In this document: in pieces, positions 29,076 to 37,420 of the stretch
Layout of the letters: each line of letters starts with the position of its first letter
How positions within the stretch are numbered: the first letter of the stretch is position 1
Origin: Bacillota bacterium
GTDB taxonomy: Bacteria; Bacillota; Clostridia; Christensenellales; Aristaeellaceae
Length of the DNA: 64,000 bases
Assembly: GCA_023425025.1 (NCBI GenBank)
Contig: JAFADG010000032.1
Location: forward strand, 79,080 to 143,079
Direction: 5' to 3'
Notes under the pieces: generated by a model
Seen by the model: the letters and a program-made list of their open reading frames with translations, nothing else
What the model was told of the DNA's origin: nothing
The model's database searches: none
Translations under genes and position numbers: made by a program

Positions 29076-30413
29076 ATGTCTAACAAGAAAGGCGGATACC
29101 GCGCCATACTTGCGCACAGGCAGTATACAAAGCTGATCGGCGCCAACATCGTCAACCGTTTCGGCGATTCCATCGATGCCATTGCCTTCACCTGGCTGGT
29201 ATACGAATTAAGCGGCAGCGCGGCATGGTCGGCCATTATCTTTGGCGTCAACATGCTGCCCACGGTTGTGCTTGGGCCCTTTGCCGGGGCGCTGGCGGAG
29301 CGTATGGACAAAAAATGGACCATGATCATCAGCGACCTGATCCGCGGCCTATTGGTGGCGCTGACAGCCGCCCTATATGTGTTCAACGTGCTGACGCCGG
29401 TCATCATGCTGTGCATCACCGTGCTCCACTCCACGGTGGAAGCCTTTCGCATCCCCTGCGGCACGGCCATTGTACCAAGGCTATTACCCAAAGAGGATTA
29501 CGAATTTGGTGTATCCTTGAACAGCAGCATGAGCCGCGTGATGGAAATCATCGGCCTGGCCTCCGCCGCCGGCATCATTGCCCTGGCCGGCATCCCCGGC
29601 GCAATCATGATCGACGGCGTCACCTTCTTCCTGTCCGCAGCCATCATTGCCTGGATCCGCGCGGGAAAAGAGCCCGAACGCGGCGAAGCGGAGGAAAAGC
29701 AAGGCTATTGGCAAACCTTGAAGGCCGGCTTTTCCTACGTGCTCAACACCCCCGCCATCTTAAGCCTGTGCCTGCTGGCGCTGCTGCTCAACGGCCTGCT
29801 GGTGCCGCTAAACGCGCTCAACGCCCCGCTGGTCAATGAAATCTATCATCTTGGGCCCGAAGCCATGTCCCTGGGCGGCATACTGCTGACCATCGGCGGC
29901 GCGCTGGGCGCCTTCATTTACCCCTATATCAAGCGCCGGATCAGCGGAAAAGCGCTGATCGTTTCCGGCTTTCTCGTGATTGGCTTAAGCTACGGCGCAT
30001 TGATCTGGGTCCAGGAACTGGCCGCTGTACCGGTATTGTTTTTTTCAGTGCTGGGCGTTGTTCTGATTATTTTTACCCTGTCGCTGGCGCTGCTTGGCGG
30101 CCACTTCAGCGTATTGGTGTACAAGGTGGTCAGCCCCGAATACCTGGCCAGGGTCGGCTCCACCATGGGGGCCATATGCACGCTGGCCATACCGGTGCTG
30201 TCTTTCCTGATGGGCGGGCTGACGCTGGTATTGGGTGTTGGCGGCGTTTTTTACCTCTTTGGCGGCGTCTGCCTGGTATCGCTTATACTGCTGCTGGCCT
30301 TCCGCACGCTGGACGGCCTGAATGAAGGGGGGGCAGCCTGTGAAGTACATCTATCACCCGCAAATGGACCTGATGTTGGAAGCGCTGAGTTATCTGATGA
30401 TCAAAACCGGTGA
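29076..30413 (+). CDS. MFS transporter, macrolide-efflux-like
   Basis: A 445-residue transporter with about 12 membrane segments. The N-terminus (residues about 13-45, ending TWLVYELSGSAAWSAI) resembles the MFS_3 group that includes enterobactin and macrolide exporters. Segment 2-3 loop GALAERMDKKWTMIISDLIR matches the family motif A. Substrate unknown; export of a toxic small molecule is likely from the family and the adjacent regulator. The ATG at 29076 follows AAAGGAGC. Its last 74 bases overlap the downstream regulator gene in another frame. Confidence 0.87.
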   Translation: MSNKKGGYRAILAHRQYTKLIGANIVNRFGDSIDAIAFTWLVYELSGSAAWSAIIFGVNMLPTVVLGPFAGALAERMDKKWTMIISDLIRGLLVALTAALYVFNVLTPVIMLCITVLHSTVEAFRIPCGTAIVPRLLPKEDYEFGVSLNSSMSRVMEIIGLASAAGIIALAGIPGAIMIDGVTFFLSAAIIAWIRAGKEPERGEAEEKQGYWQTLKAGFSYVLNTPAILSLCLLALLLNGLLVPLNALNAPLVNEIYHLGPEAMSLGGILLTIGGALGAFIYPYIKRRISGKALIVSGFLVIGLSYGALIWVQELAAVPVLFFSVLGVVLIIFTLSLALLGGHFSVLVYKVVSPEYLARVGSTMGAICTLAIPVLSFLMGGLTLVLGVGGVFYLFGGVCLVSLILLLAFRTLDGLNEGGAACEVHLSPANGPDVGSAELSDDQNR

Positions 30414-31476
30414 AACCACGCTGGAAACCACCTTCAGCCGGCTTCAAATGCTGTGCCCGCGGGAGGAAATGCTGGGATCCCTCAAGGAGCGCATCGCCTG
30501 CGTTCGCAGCCTCTATCATGCGGTTGACAGCCAATACAGCTTGAACGCCAAGGAACTGGCGCCCTTTTTCACCCCCTTTTCCATCGGTCAGGGCAATATC
30601 GCCCAGCTGCTGATGCTGTCGTTTTTTGAGCCCACCATCCCCGATTGGGAAACCCAGGAGACGAACATACGCGAAAAGTTTGAAGCCTTTGCCTGCGCGC
30701 CTTCGCAGCCCTTGGGAAAGCTGCATGTGGCGAACCTGATGGATGACACTATCGACGACGGCCAAAGGCAGGATGGCCTCTCCCTTGTTGAACAGCTGGA
30801 TGAAACGGGCCTGAAGGATGAAGAAAAGTGGAGCATATTGCGGGCGGTGCAAAACGCGGGGGCGCAGCTTGGGCAGCTGAAGCAAATCCTTCTGCCGGCG
30901 CGGGAGCTGATCGCCGCCCATTTCTCCGCCGTAACCCCGCTGCTCGATGACTTCCGCGACCGCTGGGGCTCCTACTTCCAAACAAACCCTTTCTCCGCCT
31001 ATCTGTCCCAGAATATCGGCATGGAGCCCGGAGACATCAGCGATTACACGCTGCATGTGTATCCCAGCCTCTTTCATGCCGGCTCGATTGTACTGAACAT
31101 GGACGCTGATCTGAAAAACATTTACCTATATATAGGGGCATGCCTGCCGGAAGGCCTGAGCGTGAAAGAGATACCTATCGAAAACAATCAAATGCTGGAG
31201 GGCCTAAAAGCCCTGTCCGACAAAAGCAAGCTCTCCATCCTGGCCCACATACGGGACAAGCGGTCCTACGGCCAGGCCCTGGCCAAGGAAACAGGCTTGT
31301 CCACCGCCACCATTTCCCACCATATGAGCGCGCTGATCAACTGCGGATTTATTCATATGGAGCGGGTGGAAAACCGTATCTATTACCAGATGGATAAGGA
31401 CAGCGTAAAAAGGTTCCTGAAGGAGCTATCCTTCTATCTTTTGGAGGGCGAAGGCCCCGGCAAGCCACGTACGTAA
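30340..31476 (+). CDS. ArsR-family regulator with a long N-terminal domain
   Basis: A protein of about 378 residues. The C-terminal 90 residues are an ArsR-type winged helix (LKALSDKSKLSILAHIRDK, then LSTATISHHMSALINCGFI). The N-terminal 280 residues are a large domain of unknown structure (DUF5937-like), probably ligand-sensing. No metal-binding Cys pair is present in the winged helix, so a non-metal ligand is likely. The GTG at 30340 is preferred because GGGGGG lies 7 bases upstream; an ATG at 30322 is the alternative. It overlaps the transporter gene by 74 bases and likely represses the pair through the upstream dyad. Confidence 0.8.
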   Translation: MKYIYHPQMDLMLEALSYLMIKTGETTLETTFSRLQMLCPREEMLGSLKERIACVRSLYHAVDSQYSLNAKELAPFFTPFSIGQGNIAQLLMLSFFEPTIPDWETQETNIREKFEAFACAPSQPLGKLHVANLMDDTIDDGQRQDGLSLVEQLDETGLKDEEKWSILRAVQNAGAQLGQLKQILLPARELIAAHFSAVTPLLDDFRDRWGSYFQTNPFSAYLSQNIGMEPGDISDYTLHVYPSLFHAGSIVLNMDADLKNIYLYIGACLPEGLSVKEIPIENNQMLEGLKALSDKSKLSILAHIRDKRSYGQALAKETGLSTATISHHMSALINCGFIHMERVENRIYYQMDKDSVKRFLKELSFYLLEGEGPGKPRT

Positions 31477-31477
31477 T

Positions 31478-31507
31478 GTCATAACTCTTTTCCCCCATGC
31501 ATACCTT
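31478..31507 (+). promoter_or_regulatory. possible sigma-E promoter of spoIVA
   Basis: GTCATAAC, 14 bases, then CATACCTT resembles the Bacillus sigma-E pattern. spoIVA is a known sigma-E gene in Bacillus, which supports the call. Confidence 0.5.
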
Positions 31508-31536
31508 TCATCAAGCGGATGCAAGGAGGGAAACCC

Positions 31537-33024
31537 ATGGATGCAGGAAAGCAGTTCAATTTGTATCAGGATATTGCTGAACGAACCGGCGGCGATGTTT
31601 ACATCGGCGTAGTGGGCCCGGTGCGCACCGGGAAAAGCACCTTTATCTCCAGATTCATGGAGGAATTGGTGCTCCCGCGGATGCCTGCCGGACCGGTGAA
31701 AGACCGGCTGGCCGACGAACTGCCCCAGGGTGGCTCCGGCCGCACCATCATGACCACCCAGCCCAAGTTTGTGCCGGGAGAGGCTGTGGAAGTCTTTTTG
31801 CAGGACAGCACCCCCGTCAAGGTGCGCATGGTGGACTCGGTTGGCTACCTGGTCAAGGGCGCCCTTGGCACCACGGAAAATGAAACCGCCCGTATGGTGC
31901 ATACCCCCTGGTTTGATCAGGATATCCCCTTTGAGCAGGCGGCGGAGATCGGCACGCGCAAGGTCATCAACGACCATGCCACCATCGGCATGGTGGTCAC
32001 CACCGACGGCACCATCACCGACATCCCCCGCAGCGCCTACGTGGATGCCGAAGAAAGGGTCATCAACGAACTGAAGGCCCTTGGCAAGCCCTTTGTGCTG
32101 GTTTTAAACAGCGCCACGCCGGAAACAGCGGAAGCCGCGGCGCTGCAAAGGTCGCTGCAAAGCAAGTATGATGTGCCCACGCTGCTACTCAATGTCAAGC
32201 AGATGAGCCTGAACGACATACAGGGCGTGCTGGAAAAAATACTGTATGAGTTCCCGCTTCGGGAGGTGCGCCTGAACGTGCCCGCCTGGCTCAACGCGCT
32301 GGATACGGGCCACTGGCTGGCCACCCATGTGCTGGACGGCGTGCGCCAGGGCGGCAAGAACTTAAAGCGCATGCGGGACAAGGAAGTATTTGGCCATTCC
32401 TTTGACGGCTCGCCCTATTCCGCCGGGCTGCAAGGCGACGGCGTGGAGCTTGGCGAAGGCCGCGTATCCTACAACCTACCGCTGGCGGAAGGGCTGTTCA
32501 ATAAGATTCTGGGCGAAGAGTGCGGCACCGAAATCAAGGGCGACGCCCACCTGCTGGCGCTGATGAAGGAGCTGGTGGCCGCCAAGGCCGAGTACGACCA
32601 TGTGGCGGAGGCGCTCAAATCCGTGCGCGAAACGGGCTACGGCCTGGTCACGCCGGCCATGAACGAACTCACCCTGCAGGAGCCGGAAATCGTGCGCCAG
32701 GGCAGCCGCTTCGGCGTAAAGCTCAAGGCCCACGCGCCATCCCTGCACCTGATTCGGGTGGATATCGAAACGGAGGTATCCCCCGTGGTCGGCACAGAAA
32801 AGCAGTCGGAAGAGCTGGTGCGCTACCTGATGGATGAGTTTGAAAACGATCCCCAGCGCATATGGAGCACCGACTTCTTCGGTAAGAGCCTGCATGACCT
32901 GGTGCGGGAGGGGCTTTCCAACAAGCTGATGCGCATGCCCTCCGACGCCAGGGAAAAGGTGCAGGAGACGTTGACACGCATCATCAACGAGGGCTCCGGC
33001 GGCATGATCTGCATACTGCTGTAA
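31537..33024 (+). CDS. spoIVA: stage IV sporulation protein A
   Basis: A 495-residue coat morphogenetic ATPase, close to the 492 residues of Bacillus SpoIVA. It polymerises on the outer forespore membrane and is the base layer of the spore coat. Walker A is GVVGPVRTGKSTF near residues 30-42. Other conserved stretches are VDSVGYLVKGALGTTENE, TDGTITDIPRSAYVDAEE and SNKLMRMPSDAREKVQETL. The C-terminus GGMICILL is typical of the family. The ATG follows AGGAGGGAAA. This gene is the strongest evidence that the organism makes endospores. Confidence 0.98.
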   Translation: MDAGKQFNLYQDIAERTGGDVYIGVVGPVRTGKSTFISRFMEELVLPRMPAGPVKDRLADELPQGGSGRTIMTTQPKFVPGEAVEVFLQDSTPVKVRMVDSVGYLVKGALGTTENETARMVHTPWFDQDIPFEQAAEIGTRKVINDHATIGMVVTTDGTITDIPRSAYVDAEERVINELKALGKPFVLVLNSATPETAEAAALQRSLQSKYDVPTLLLNVKQMSLNDIQGVLEKILYEFPLREVRLNVPAWLNALDTGHWLATHVLDGVRQGGKNLKRMRDKEVFGHSFDGSPYSAGLQGDGVELGEGRVSYNLPLAEGLFNKILGEECGTEIKGDAHLLALMKELVAAKAEYDHVAEALKSVRETGYGLVTPAMNELTLQEPEIVRQGSRFGVKLKAHAPSLHLIRVDIETEVSPVVGTEKQSEELVRYLMDEFENDPQRIWSTDFFGKSLHDLVREGLSNKLMRMPSDAREKVQETLTRIINEGSGGMICILL

Positions 33025-33060
33025 TATCTTTTGGAAAAGAGAAGATGCCACTTCTTCAGC

Positions 33061-33096
33061 AAGCAAAGAGGCCGGTTTCCCGGCCTCTTTGCTTTC
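33061..33096 (+). terminator. spoIVA terminator
   Basis: AAGCAAAGAGGCCGG pairs with CCGGCCTCTTTGCTT across a short loop and ends in a T-rich tail. Confidence 0.85.
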
Positions 33097-33180
33097 CTAA
33101 TATATCCGCCATCCCCTCCTGGCAGGGGAGGCTTACATAGGCGGCTTCTGCAGGATTGCCAACCCAGAAAGGGAAAGACG

Positions 33181-33486
33181 TTATTTTTCTATAAGCCGCA
33201 AAGCGCATAGAAGCAGTTCCTTCGCTTGCTCTATTTGTATGCCCGAATAATTCAAAAATACAGTTCCCAGCGACGGCTGGGTGCCGATCATCCAATCCAG
33301 AGATACATCCAATACCTTGCCTAACCGTATCAACCTTTCCACACTGGCTACCCTTGTCCCCCGCTCAATATGACCCAAAAATGAAACGGATATCTGAGCC
33401 TTTTCTGCCAGCTGCTCCAGCGTCCAATTCAGTTGCCGCCGTCTCAGCTTGATCATTTGACCAATATGCTTATCATGCAATATCAT
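33181..33486 (-). CDS. XRE-family transcriptional regulator
   Basis: A protein of about 101 residues with an N-terminal Cro/C1-type helix-turn-helix (IGQMIKLRRRQLNWTLEQLA, then ISVSFLGHIERGTRVASVE). A tail of 30 or so residues follows. I choose the ATG at 33486 (MILHDKHIG) because the alternative at 33510 would lie within the promoter. The leader is very short, and no strong ribosome binding site is visible. It diverges from a second XRE gene and the two share an inverted repeat. Confidence 0.8.
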   Translation of the reverse strand: MILHDKHIGQMIKLRRRQLNWTLEQLAEKAQISVSFLGHIERGTRVASVERLIRLGKVLDVSLDWMIGTQPSLGTVFLNYSGIQIEQAKELLLCALRLIEK

Positions 33487-33497
33487 CACCAATCGCC

Positions 33498-33542
33498 ACT
33501 TTATATCCATTTGAGCATAATGTCAAGAGGTCCAAATGGATA
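33498..33542. promoter_or_regulatory. divergent XRE promoter with inverted-repeat operator
   Basis: TATCCATTTG (33504-33513) and CAAATGGATA (33533-33542) form a perfect 10-base inverted repeat. They flank a minus-strand sigma-A promoter: TTGACA (33526-33521), 17 bases, TAAAGT (33503-33498). A repressor bound to both arms would cover the promoter, as in autoregulated phage-type switches. Confidence 0.7.
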
Positions 33543-33577
33543 TATGATAGCATGGTATTTATAAGTGAGGTGGTGTA

Positions 33578-33808
33578 ATGCGCTTGCAGCGGTTAGAGGA
33601 TCTGCGTCAGGACAGGGATTTGCAGCAAGCGGATATCGCGGCGCTTTTACATACGACTCAGCCACAGTATAGCCGGTATGAACGTGGAGAACGAGAACTG
33701 CCGCTCAATCATCTTATCACGCTTGCAAGGTACTACAACACCTCCACGGACTATATCCTGGGATTAACAAATGACCCTCGCCCTGTCAGAGAAATTACCG
33801 GGAAATAG
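33578..33808 (+). CDS. XRE-family transcriptional regulator, small
   Basis: A 76-residue protein that is nearly all Cro/C1-type helix-turn-helix: LEDLRQDRDLQQADIAALL, then TTQPQYSRYERGERELPLNH and a final YYNTSTDYILGLT. This single-domain form is common in Clostridia and in mobile elements. The ATG follows GAGGTGG. It diverges from the other XRE gene across a shared operator and has its own terminator. Confidence 0.88.
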   Translation: MRLQRLEDLRQDRDLQQADIAALLHTTQPQYSRYERGERELPLNHLITLARYYNTSTDYILGLTNDPRPVREITGK

Positions 33809-33829
33809 CAGCCACATATGTACAGACGG

Positions 33830-33854
33830 GAAGCTGGGAAACCAGCTTCTTTTT
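33830..33854 (+). terminator. terminator of the small XRE gene
   Basis: GAAGCTGG and CCAGCTTC pair across a GAAA loop and are followed by TTTTT. Confidence 0.85.
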
Positions 33855-33949
33855 ATGCTCAGAAATACTTGCGTCCTCTGCGCACATCAGATGCACGGTG
33901 TTTTGACGAGAACTCCATATGTAAACTTGTTATCCTGCTATGCATGTGG

Positions 33950-34106
33950 GATAATGACCGTAACCGACAGAAGGCGCAGTCATCCGTCTCGGGGCTTGCA
34001 CTCAAATAAAAGAACTGCGAGCCTTGTCACGGGAGGATTTTTGATTGTTTTGCTGCGAAATCTGCATCGCCGGGCGGACACCGCCGAAGAAAAGGAGTGC
34101 CAAAAC
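33950..34106 (+). pseudogene. possible frameshifted remnant of a small conserved protein
   Basis: One frame reads MTVTDRRRSHPSRGLHSN, a second continues KELRALSREDF and stops, and the first resumes LIVLLRNLHRRADTAEE. Joined, the text resembles small clostridial mobile-element proteins with a KELRRLSRxDLLE motif as I recall them. This needs two compensating frameshifts, so the call is weak. Nothing else is visible between the XRE terminator and the acetyltransferase. Confidence 0.3.
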
Positions 34107-34547
34107 ATGAAATTCGTTGCGTTGGAAAAGTCTCTTTATCCTTTGCTTGCCAAGCACTATGTGGAAACATACAATGCTCCGCCGTGGCTTGATCAATGGA
34201 CAGAACCGCTTGCTCTTGAGAAATTCGCAGAAATGATGGATTGCCGCGGTGCCTTTGGCCTCGTTTGCTATGATGACGACGATCATTTTTCGGGCGTCAT
34301 TCTGGGCAACCCAGAGATTTACTTCAACTGCAGGCATTTCTTCATCAAAGACTTCTTTGTACCTTTGTCGATGCAGGGGAAGGGCATTGGCTCTTTGTTG
34401 ATGGCTGAGTTTGAAAAACGCCTGGCTGCTATGGAAATAGATATGATGTACTTGTTCACATCGAAAGGGAAACGCACGGAGGACTTTTACAAAAAGCGCG
34501 GTTTTGGCACATGGGACGGCATGGTTCTCATGGGCAAAGATATTTAA
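34107..34547 (+). CDS. GNAT-family N-acetyltransferase
   Basis: A 146-residue acetyltransferase. The acetyl-CoA-binding loop is SMQGKGIGSLLMAEFEKR near residues 90-107. The later LFTSKGKRTEDFYKKRGFG carries the typical C-terminal Tyr/Phe-rich strand-loop. The N-terminus has an aromatic segment (YNAPPWLDQW). The substrate is unknown; amines or small antibiotics are possible. The ATG follows AAAGGAG. An open frame runs upstream but is remnant sequence. It is in the AT-richer accessory-looking stretch at 33-34.6 kb. Confidence 0.85.
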   Translation: MKFVALEKSLYPLLAKHYVETYNAPPWLDQWTEPLALEKFAEMMDCRGAFGLVCYDDDDHFSGVILGNPEIYFNCRHFFIKDFFVPLSMQGKGIGSLLMAEFEKRLAAMEIDMMYLFTSKGKRTEDFYKKRGFGTWDGMVLMGKDI

Positions 34548-34605
34548 TTTTTTCCTCCCGGCTTTTTATGGCCGTCCCATCCTCTGTATGCCGCAAAAAT
34601 TTCCC

Positions 34606-34653
34606 TTGACAACCTAACACTTGTTTGGTAAAATCAAACTAACAACTGTTAGG
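34606..34653 (+). promoter_or_regulatory. promoter and dyad operator of the TetR-SDR operon
   Basis: A near-consensus sigma-A promoter (TTGACA, 17 bases, TAAAAT at 34629-34634) is embedded in a dyad: CCTAACA (34613-34619) and TGTTAGG (34647-34653), with inner GTTTG and CAAAC arms. The arrangement predicts autorepression by the TetR protein. Confidence 0.75.
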
Positions 34654-34664
34654 TGGTGATTTTT

Positions 34665-35279
34665 TTGCCGGGCGAAGAAACAAAGCAGCTCATACTGGAT
34701 GTAGCACTGAAGCAATTCGCGTCCGTCGGCTATACAGCCGCCTCGATCCGAAGCATCTGCAAAGAGGTGGGCATCAAGGAGAGCAGCGTATACTACCATT
34801 TTAAAAGCAAGCAGGAAATATTGGACTGCCTGGTCGCGGAGTTTGAGACTATGGCCGGCGGGATGACCGGTATGCTCGCCGCAAGCTTTCAAAGCGCCGA
34901 TTTGACGATGATCGAAGACAAAACCTTTTTGCACATCGGCAAGCTATACTATGTTGATTTCCTGAACAATGAAAGGATCTTTCAGCTCATCAGCATGCTG
35001 TTGATCGAGCAGCGTGGCAACCCCGCCCTGGGCAAGCTGTACGCCCAATTGATGTTTGACCGGCCGGTGCAAATGCAGACCCGGTTCTTTGAAATGATGA
35101 CAGCCTGCGGATATCTCAAGGACCTGCCCGCCGGGGAATTGGCCGTTTTCTACCAATCCATCTTCCACTTCTGCTTTTCCCGTCAGCTGGCGACCGGCAG
35201 CCCCGCGCAACAGGCGGCCCAGGAGCTCGAGCAGCATTTGTCATTCTTTCTTGACCAATATAAGAAGGTGAAATCATGA
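34665..35279 (+). CDS. TetR-family transcriptional regulator
   Basis: A protein of about 204 residues with an N-terminal TetR helix-turn-helix: KQLILDVALKQFASVGYTAA, then SIRSICKEVGIKESSVYYHF, and a variable ligand-binding domain. The start is probably the TTG at 34665, 8 bases after AGGTGG; a GTG at 34653 is possible but overlaps the ribosome binding site. Its stop overlaps the ATG of the SDR gene, so both are co-translated. The dyad around its promoter is the likely self-binding site. Confidence 0.9.
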   Translation: MPGEETKQLILDVALKQFASVGYTAASIRSICKEVGIKESSVYYHFKSKQEILDCLVAEFETMAGGMTGMLAASFQSADLTMIEDKTFLHIGKLYYVDFLNNERIFQLISMLLIEQRGNPALGKLYAQLMFDRPVQMQTRFFEMMTACGYLKDLPAGELAVFYQSIFHFCFSRQLATGSPAQQAAQELEQHLSFFLDQYKKVKS

Positions 35280-36043
35280 AGACAATTTTGATCACCGGCG
35301 CCAATGAAGGCATCGGGTACCATATGGTGCGCCAAATGCTGGAGGATGGAAAAAACATTGCCGTCATCGATTTGGGCGTTGACCAACTGGAGCCGCTCAA
35401 AGCGCAATACCCCGCACAGCTGCTTTCTGCCAAGGGGGATGTGCGGAACGCCGATTTTGTTGCAACCGCGGCACAGGAAGCATTTACCCGTTTTGGCGCC
35501 ATCGATTACGCCATTCACAACGCGTGCCATTGCCCCTTTGATGATTTTGAGGCACTGGACGACGAAGCGTTCCGGCAGGCATTCGCGGTGAATTACTACG
35601 GTGCCGTTCACCTGTGCCGGGCCGTGCTGCCCATCATGGCAAAGCAAAAGCACGGCCATGTGTGCTTCACGTCCTCCGCTGTTGGCATCACCGGCTTTCC
35701 CGGCATCAGCGCCTATGCCTCCACCAAAGGCGCACTGGAATCGCTGATCAAATGCCTTCGCCTGGAATATCAGGAAAGCGGCGTCCGCTTTCACCTGTTG
35801 CACCCACCGCTGACAAGGACCAGGTCGGCCGGTCCTCTCCCGGTGCCGGAGACCATGAAGGCAAACGCGGAAACAGTGGGCCGCGGGCTTGCAAAACACC
35901 TTGACAAAAACAAATTCCTCATCTGCCACAGCAAAGCGCTGCTGTTTCAGATGAGGATGATGTACCTGATGCCGTTGAAAATGGGCAGCTTTTTGGACCA
36001 GGGAATCAAGAAGCTGATGGCCGGAAAAGCACCTGCGCTTTAA
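35276..36043 (+). CDS. short-chain dehydrogenase/reductase (SDR)
   Basis: A 255-residue classical SDR with the NAD(P) motif TGANEGIG near the N-terminus, an IHNACH motif in place of NNAG, catalytic Ser in CFTSSAVG and the YASTK (Tyr-x3-Lys) pair. The C-terminal 50 residues (FLICHSKALLFQMRMMYLMP) are hydrophobic and may touch membrane or a lipid-like substrate. The substrate is unknown. It overlaps the TetR gene by 4 bases, so the regulator probably senses this enzyme's substrate or a related toxic compound. Confidence 0.9.
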   Translation: MKTILITGANEGIGYHMVRQMLEDGKNIAVIDLGVDQLEPLKAQYPAQLLSAKGDVRNADFVATAAQEAFTRFGAIDYAIHNACHCPFDDFEALDDEAFRQAFAVNYYGAVHLCRAVLPIMAKQKHGHVCFTSSAVGITGFPGISAYASTKGALESLIKCLRLEYQESGVRFHLLHPPLTRTRSAGPLPVPETMKANAETVGRGLAKHLDKNKFLICHSKALLFQMRMMYLMPLKMGSFLDQGIKKLMAGKAPAL

Positions 36044-36081
36044 CCTTTCCCGTTAGCTGGCTGGGCTATCATGGCACTCTC

Positions 36082-37299
36082 CTATTCCTCCGTCAGCCCG
36101 TTGTCCAGCCTGTCCGTTACCCTGCCGTACGGATCATACAGCATGGCTTCATCCTTTTTCTTGTTGTGCCATACGTTTTTGTCATCAAAGCGCCAGTCGC
36201 ACGCGCCCGGCGTTTCGGTTGATCCCAGCCGGGCGGTTGCGCCGGGGGCCAGCGACGCGTTATCCGGAAAGAAGAATATCTCCTCGCCCCTTGTGGAGAA
36301 CACATACCAGCCGGCCAGGGAAATTGCTTCCGTGCCGGTATTTTTGATGGTCAGCACATCCTGCTGCGCATCCAGGCCGGCAAGGCGCAGGCTGCCGGAA
36401 ATACCGGGAACGTTTCCCCACTCCACAGCCGCCACATCGGCCTTTCCCTGCGCAAGCGTTGCCAGCATGCCGCCCTTGGCGTTTTGGGTAATGGCGATCT
36501 TCGCCCCGGTGCGCTTCAAAGTAGCCATTACGCTTGGGTGGGGCGTATCCGGCTCTTCAAAAGAATTGGTGGATATCAGCGCCACCTGCGGCATAACGCG
36601 CTGCACAAAGGACAGGGAGGTGGAATCATCCTCCCCGTGATGGGATACCTTCAGCACCTCGCAGCGCGGCAGGCTGCCTGAGGCAAGGATGGCCGCTTCC
36701 TCCTCAAACTCCATATCACCGGTCAGCAATACGTTTCCGTGGGGCGTTGCCAGCACCATCACCAGAGAATTGTTGTTTTCATTCTCCGTATCCAGGGTGA
36801 TGGGCCCCAGCACCATGAATACGGATGTATCCGAAACAGGAACCGTATCCCCCGCCTTGAGCCAAACCGGCTGCATGTTCCGCCGGGCCGCCGCCAAGGG
36901 CAGCTGATGCTTTTCCGGCTTGATGCCGGTATACATGGCAGAACCATACCAGGCATCCACCTGGATTTCGCTTAGGGACAGCATTTCCATGCCGCCCATA
37001 TGGTCCTTGTCCGTGTGGGTCAAAAATACGCCGTCCAGCTTTGTAATGTCCATGGCCTTGAGGGCCGTATGCAGCGCGCCCCAGGCCTGAACTGTTCCCG
37101 TATCCACCAAATAGGTTTTTCCTTCTATAAAAACAAGCAGGCTGTCCGCCTTGCCGACGTTAACGGCCAGCAAACGGACCGCGCCGTTTTCCTCCCTTTG
37201 CGCCTGCGCCGCGCCATCGCGGCCCAACGCAAAGGGCACGGCGGCTGCCAATGCCAATAGGGCAACAAATGCAATCGTCCACACCTTTTTCGCCTTCAC
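36082..37299 (-). CDS. exported MBL-fold hydrolase with lamin-tail-like domain
   Basis: A protein of about 405 residues. Residues 1-28 are a signal peptide or anchor. A metallo-beta-lactamase fold of the ComEC/Rec2 extracellular type follows, with [14 protein letters not shown] (HxDxDH) and [13 protein letters not shown] metal motifs and [11 protein letters not shown]. The last 100 residues resemble a lamin-tail domain ([20 protein letters not shown]). ComEC-type MBL domains are thought to cut DNA during uptake; here it is free of the membrane channel, so a secreted nuclease or phosphodiesterase is possible. The GTG at 37299 follows GGGGAGGGG. Confidence 0.83.
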   Translation of the reverse strand: MKAKKVWTIAFVALLALAAAVPFALGRDGAAQAQREENGAVRLLAVNVGKADSLLVFIEGKTYLVDTGTVQAWGALHTALKAMDITKLDGVFLTHTDKDHMGGMEMLSLSEIQVDAWYGSAMYTGIKPEKHQLPLAAARRNMQPVWLKAGDTVPVSDTSVFMVLGPITLDTENENNNSLVMVLATPHGNVLLTGDMEFEEEAAILASGSLPRCEVLKVSHHGEDDSTSLSFVQRVMPQVALISTNSFEEPDTPHPSVMATLKRTGAKIAITQNAKGGMLATLAQGKADVAAVEWGNVPGISGSLRLAGLDAQQDVLTIKNTGTEAISLAGWYVFSTRGEEIFFFPDNASLAPGATARLGSTETPGACDWRFDDKNVWHNKKKDEAMLYDPYGRVTDRLDNGLTEE

Positions 37300-37331
37300 A
37301 CCTACCCCTCCCCACATGTATACCATATTTG

Positions 37332-37360
37332 ATTATACCAGCTTTTTTCAAGTGCGGCAA
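37332..37360 (-). promoter_or_regulatory. sigma-A promoter of the MBL-lamin-tail gene
   Basis: On the minus strand TTGCCG and TATAAT are separated by 17 bases, 33 bases upstream of the GTG start. Confidence 0.65.
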
Positions 37361-37420
37361 ACGACGGTATTGTTTTTCCCAATTCAGCGCAATATAGCCA
37401 TGAAAAAGGAGGGGAACGAC

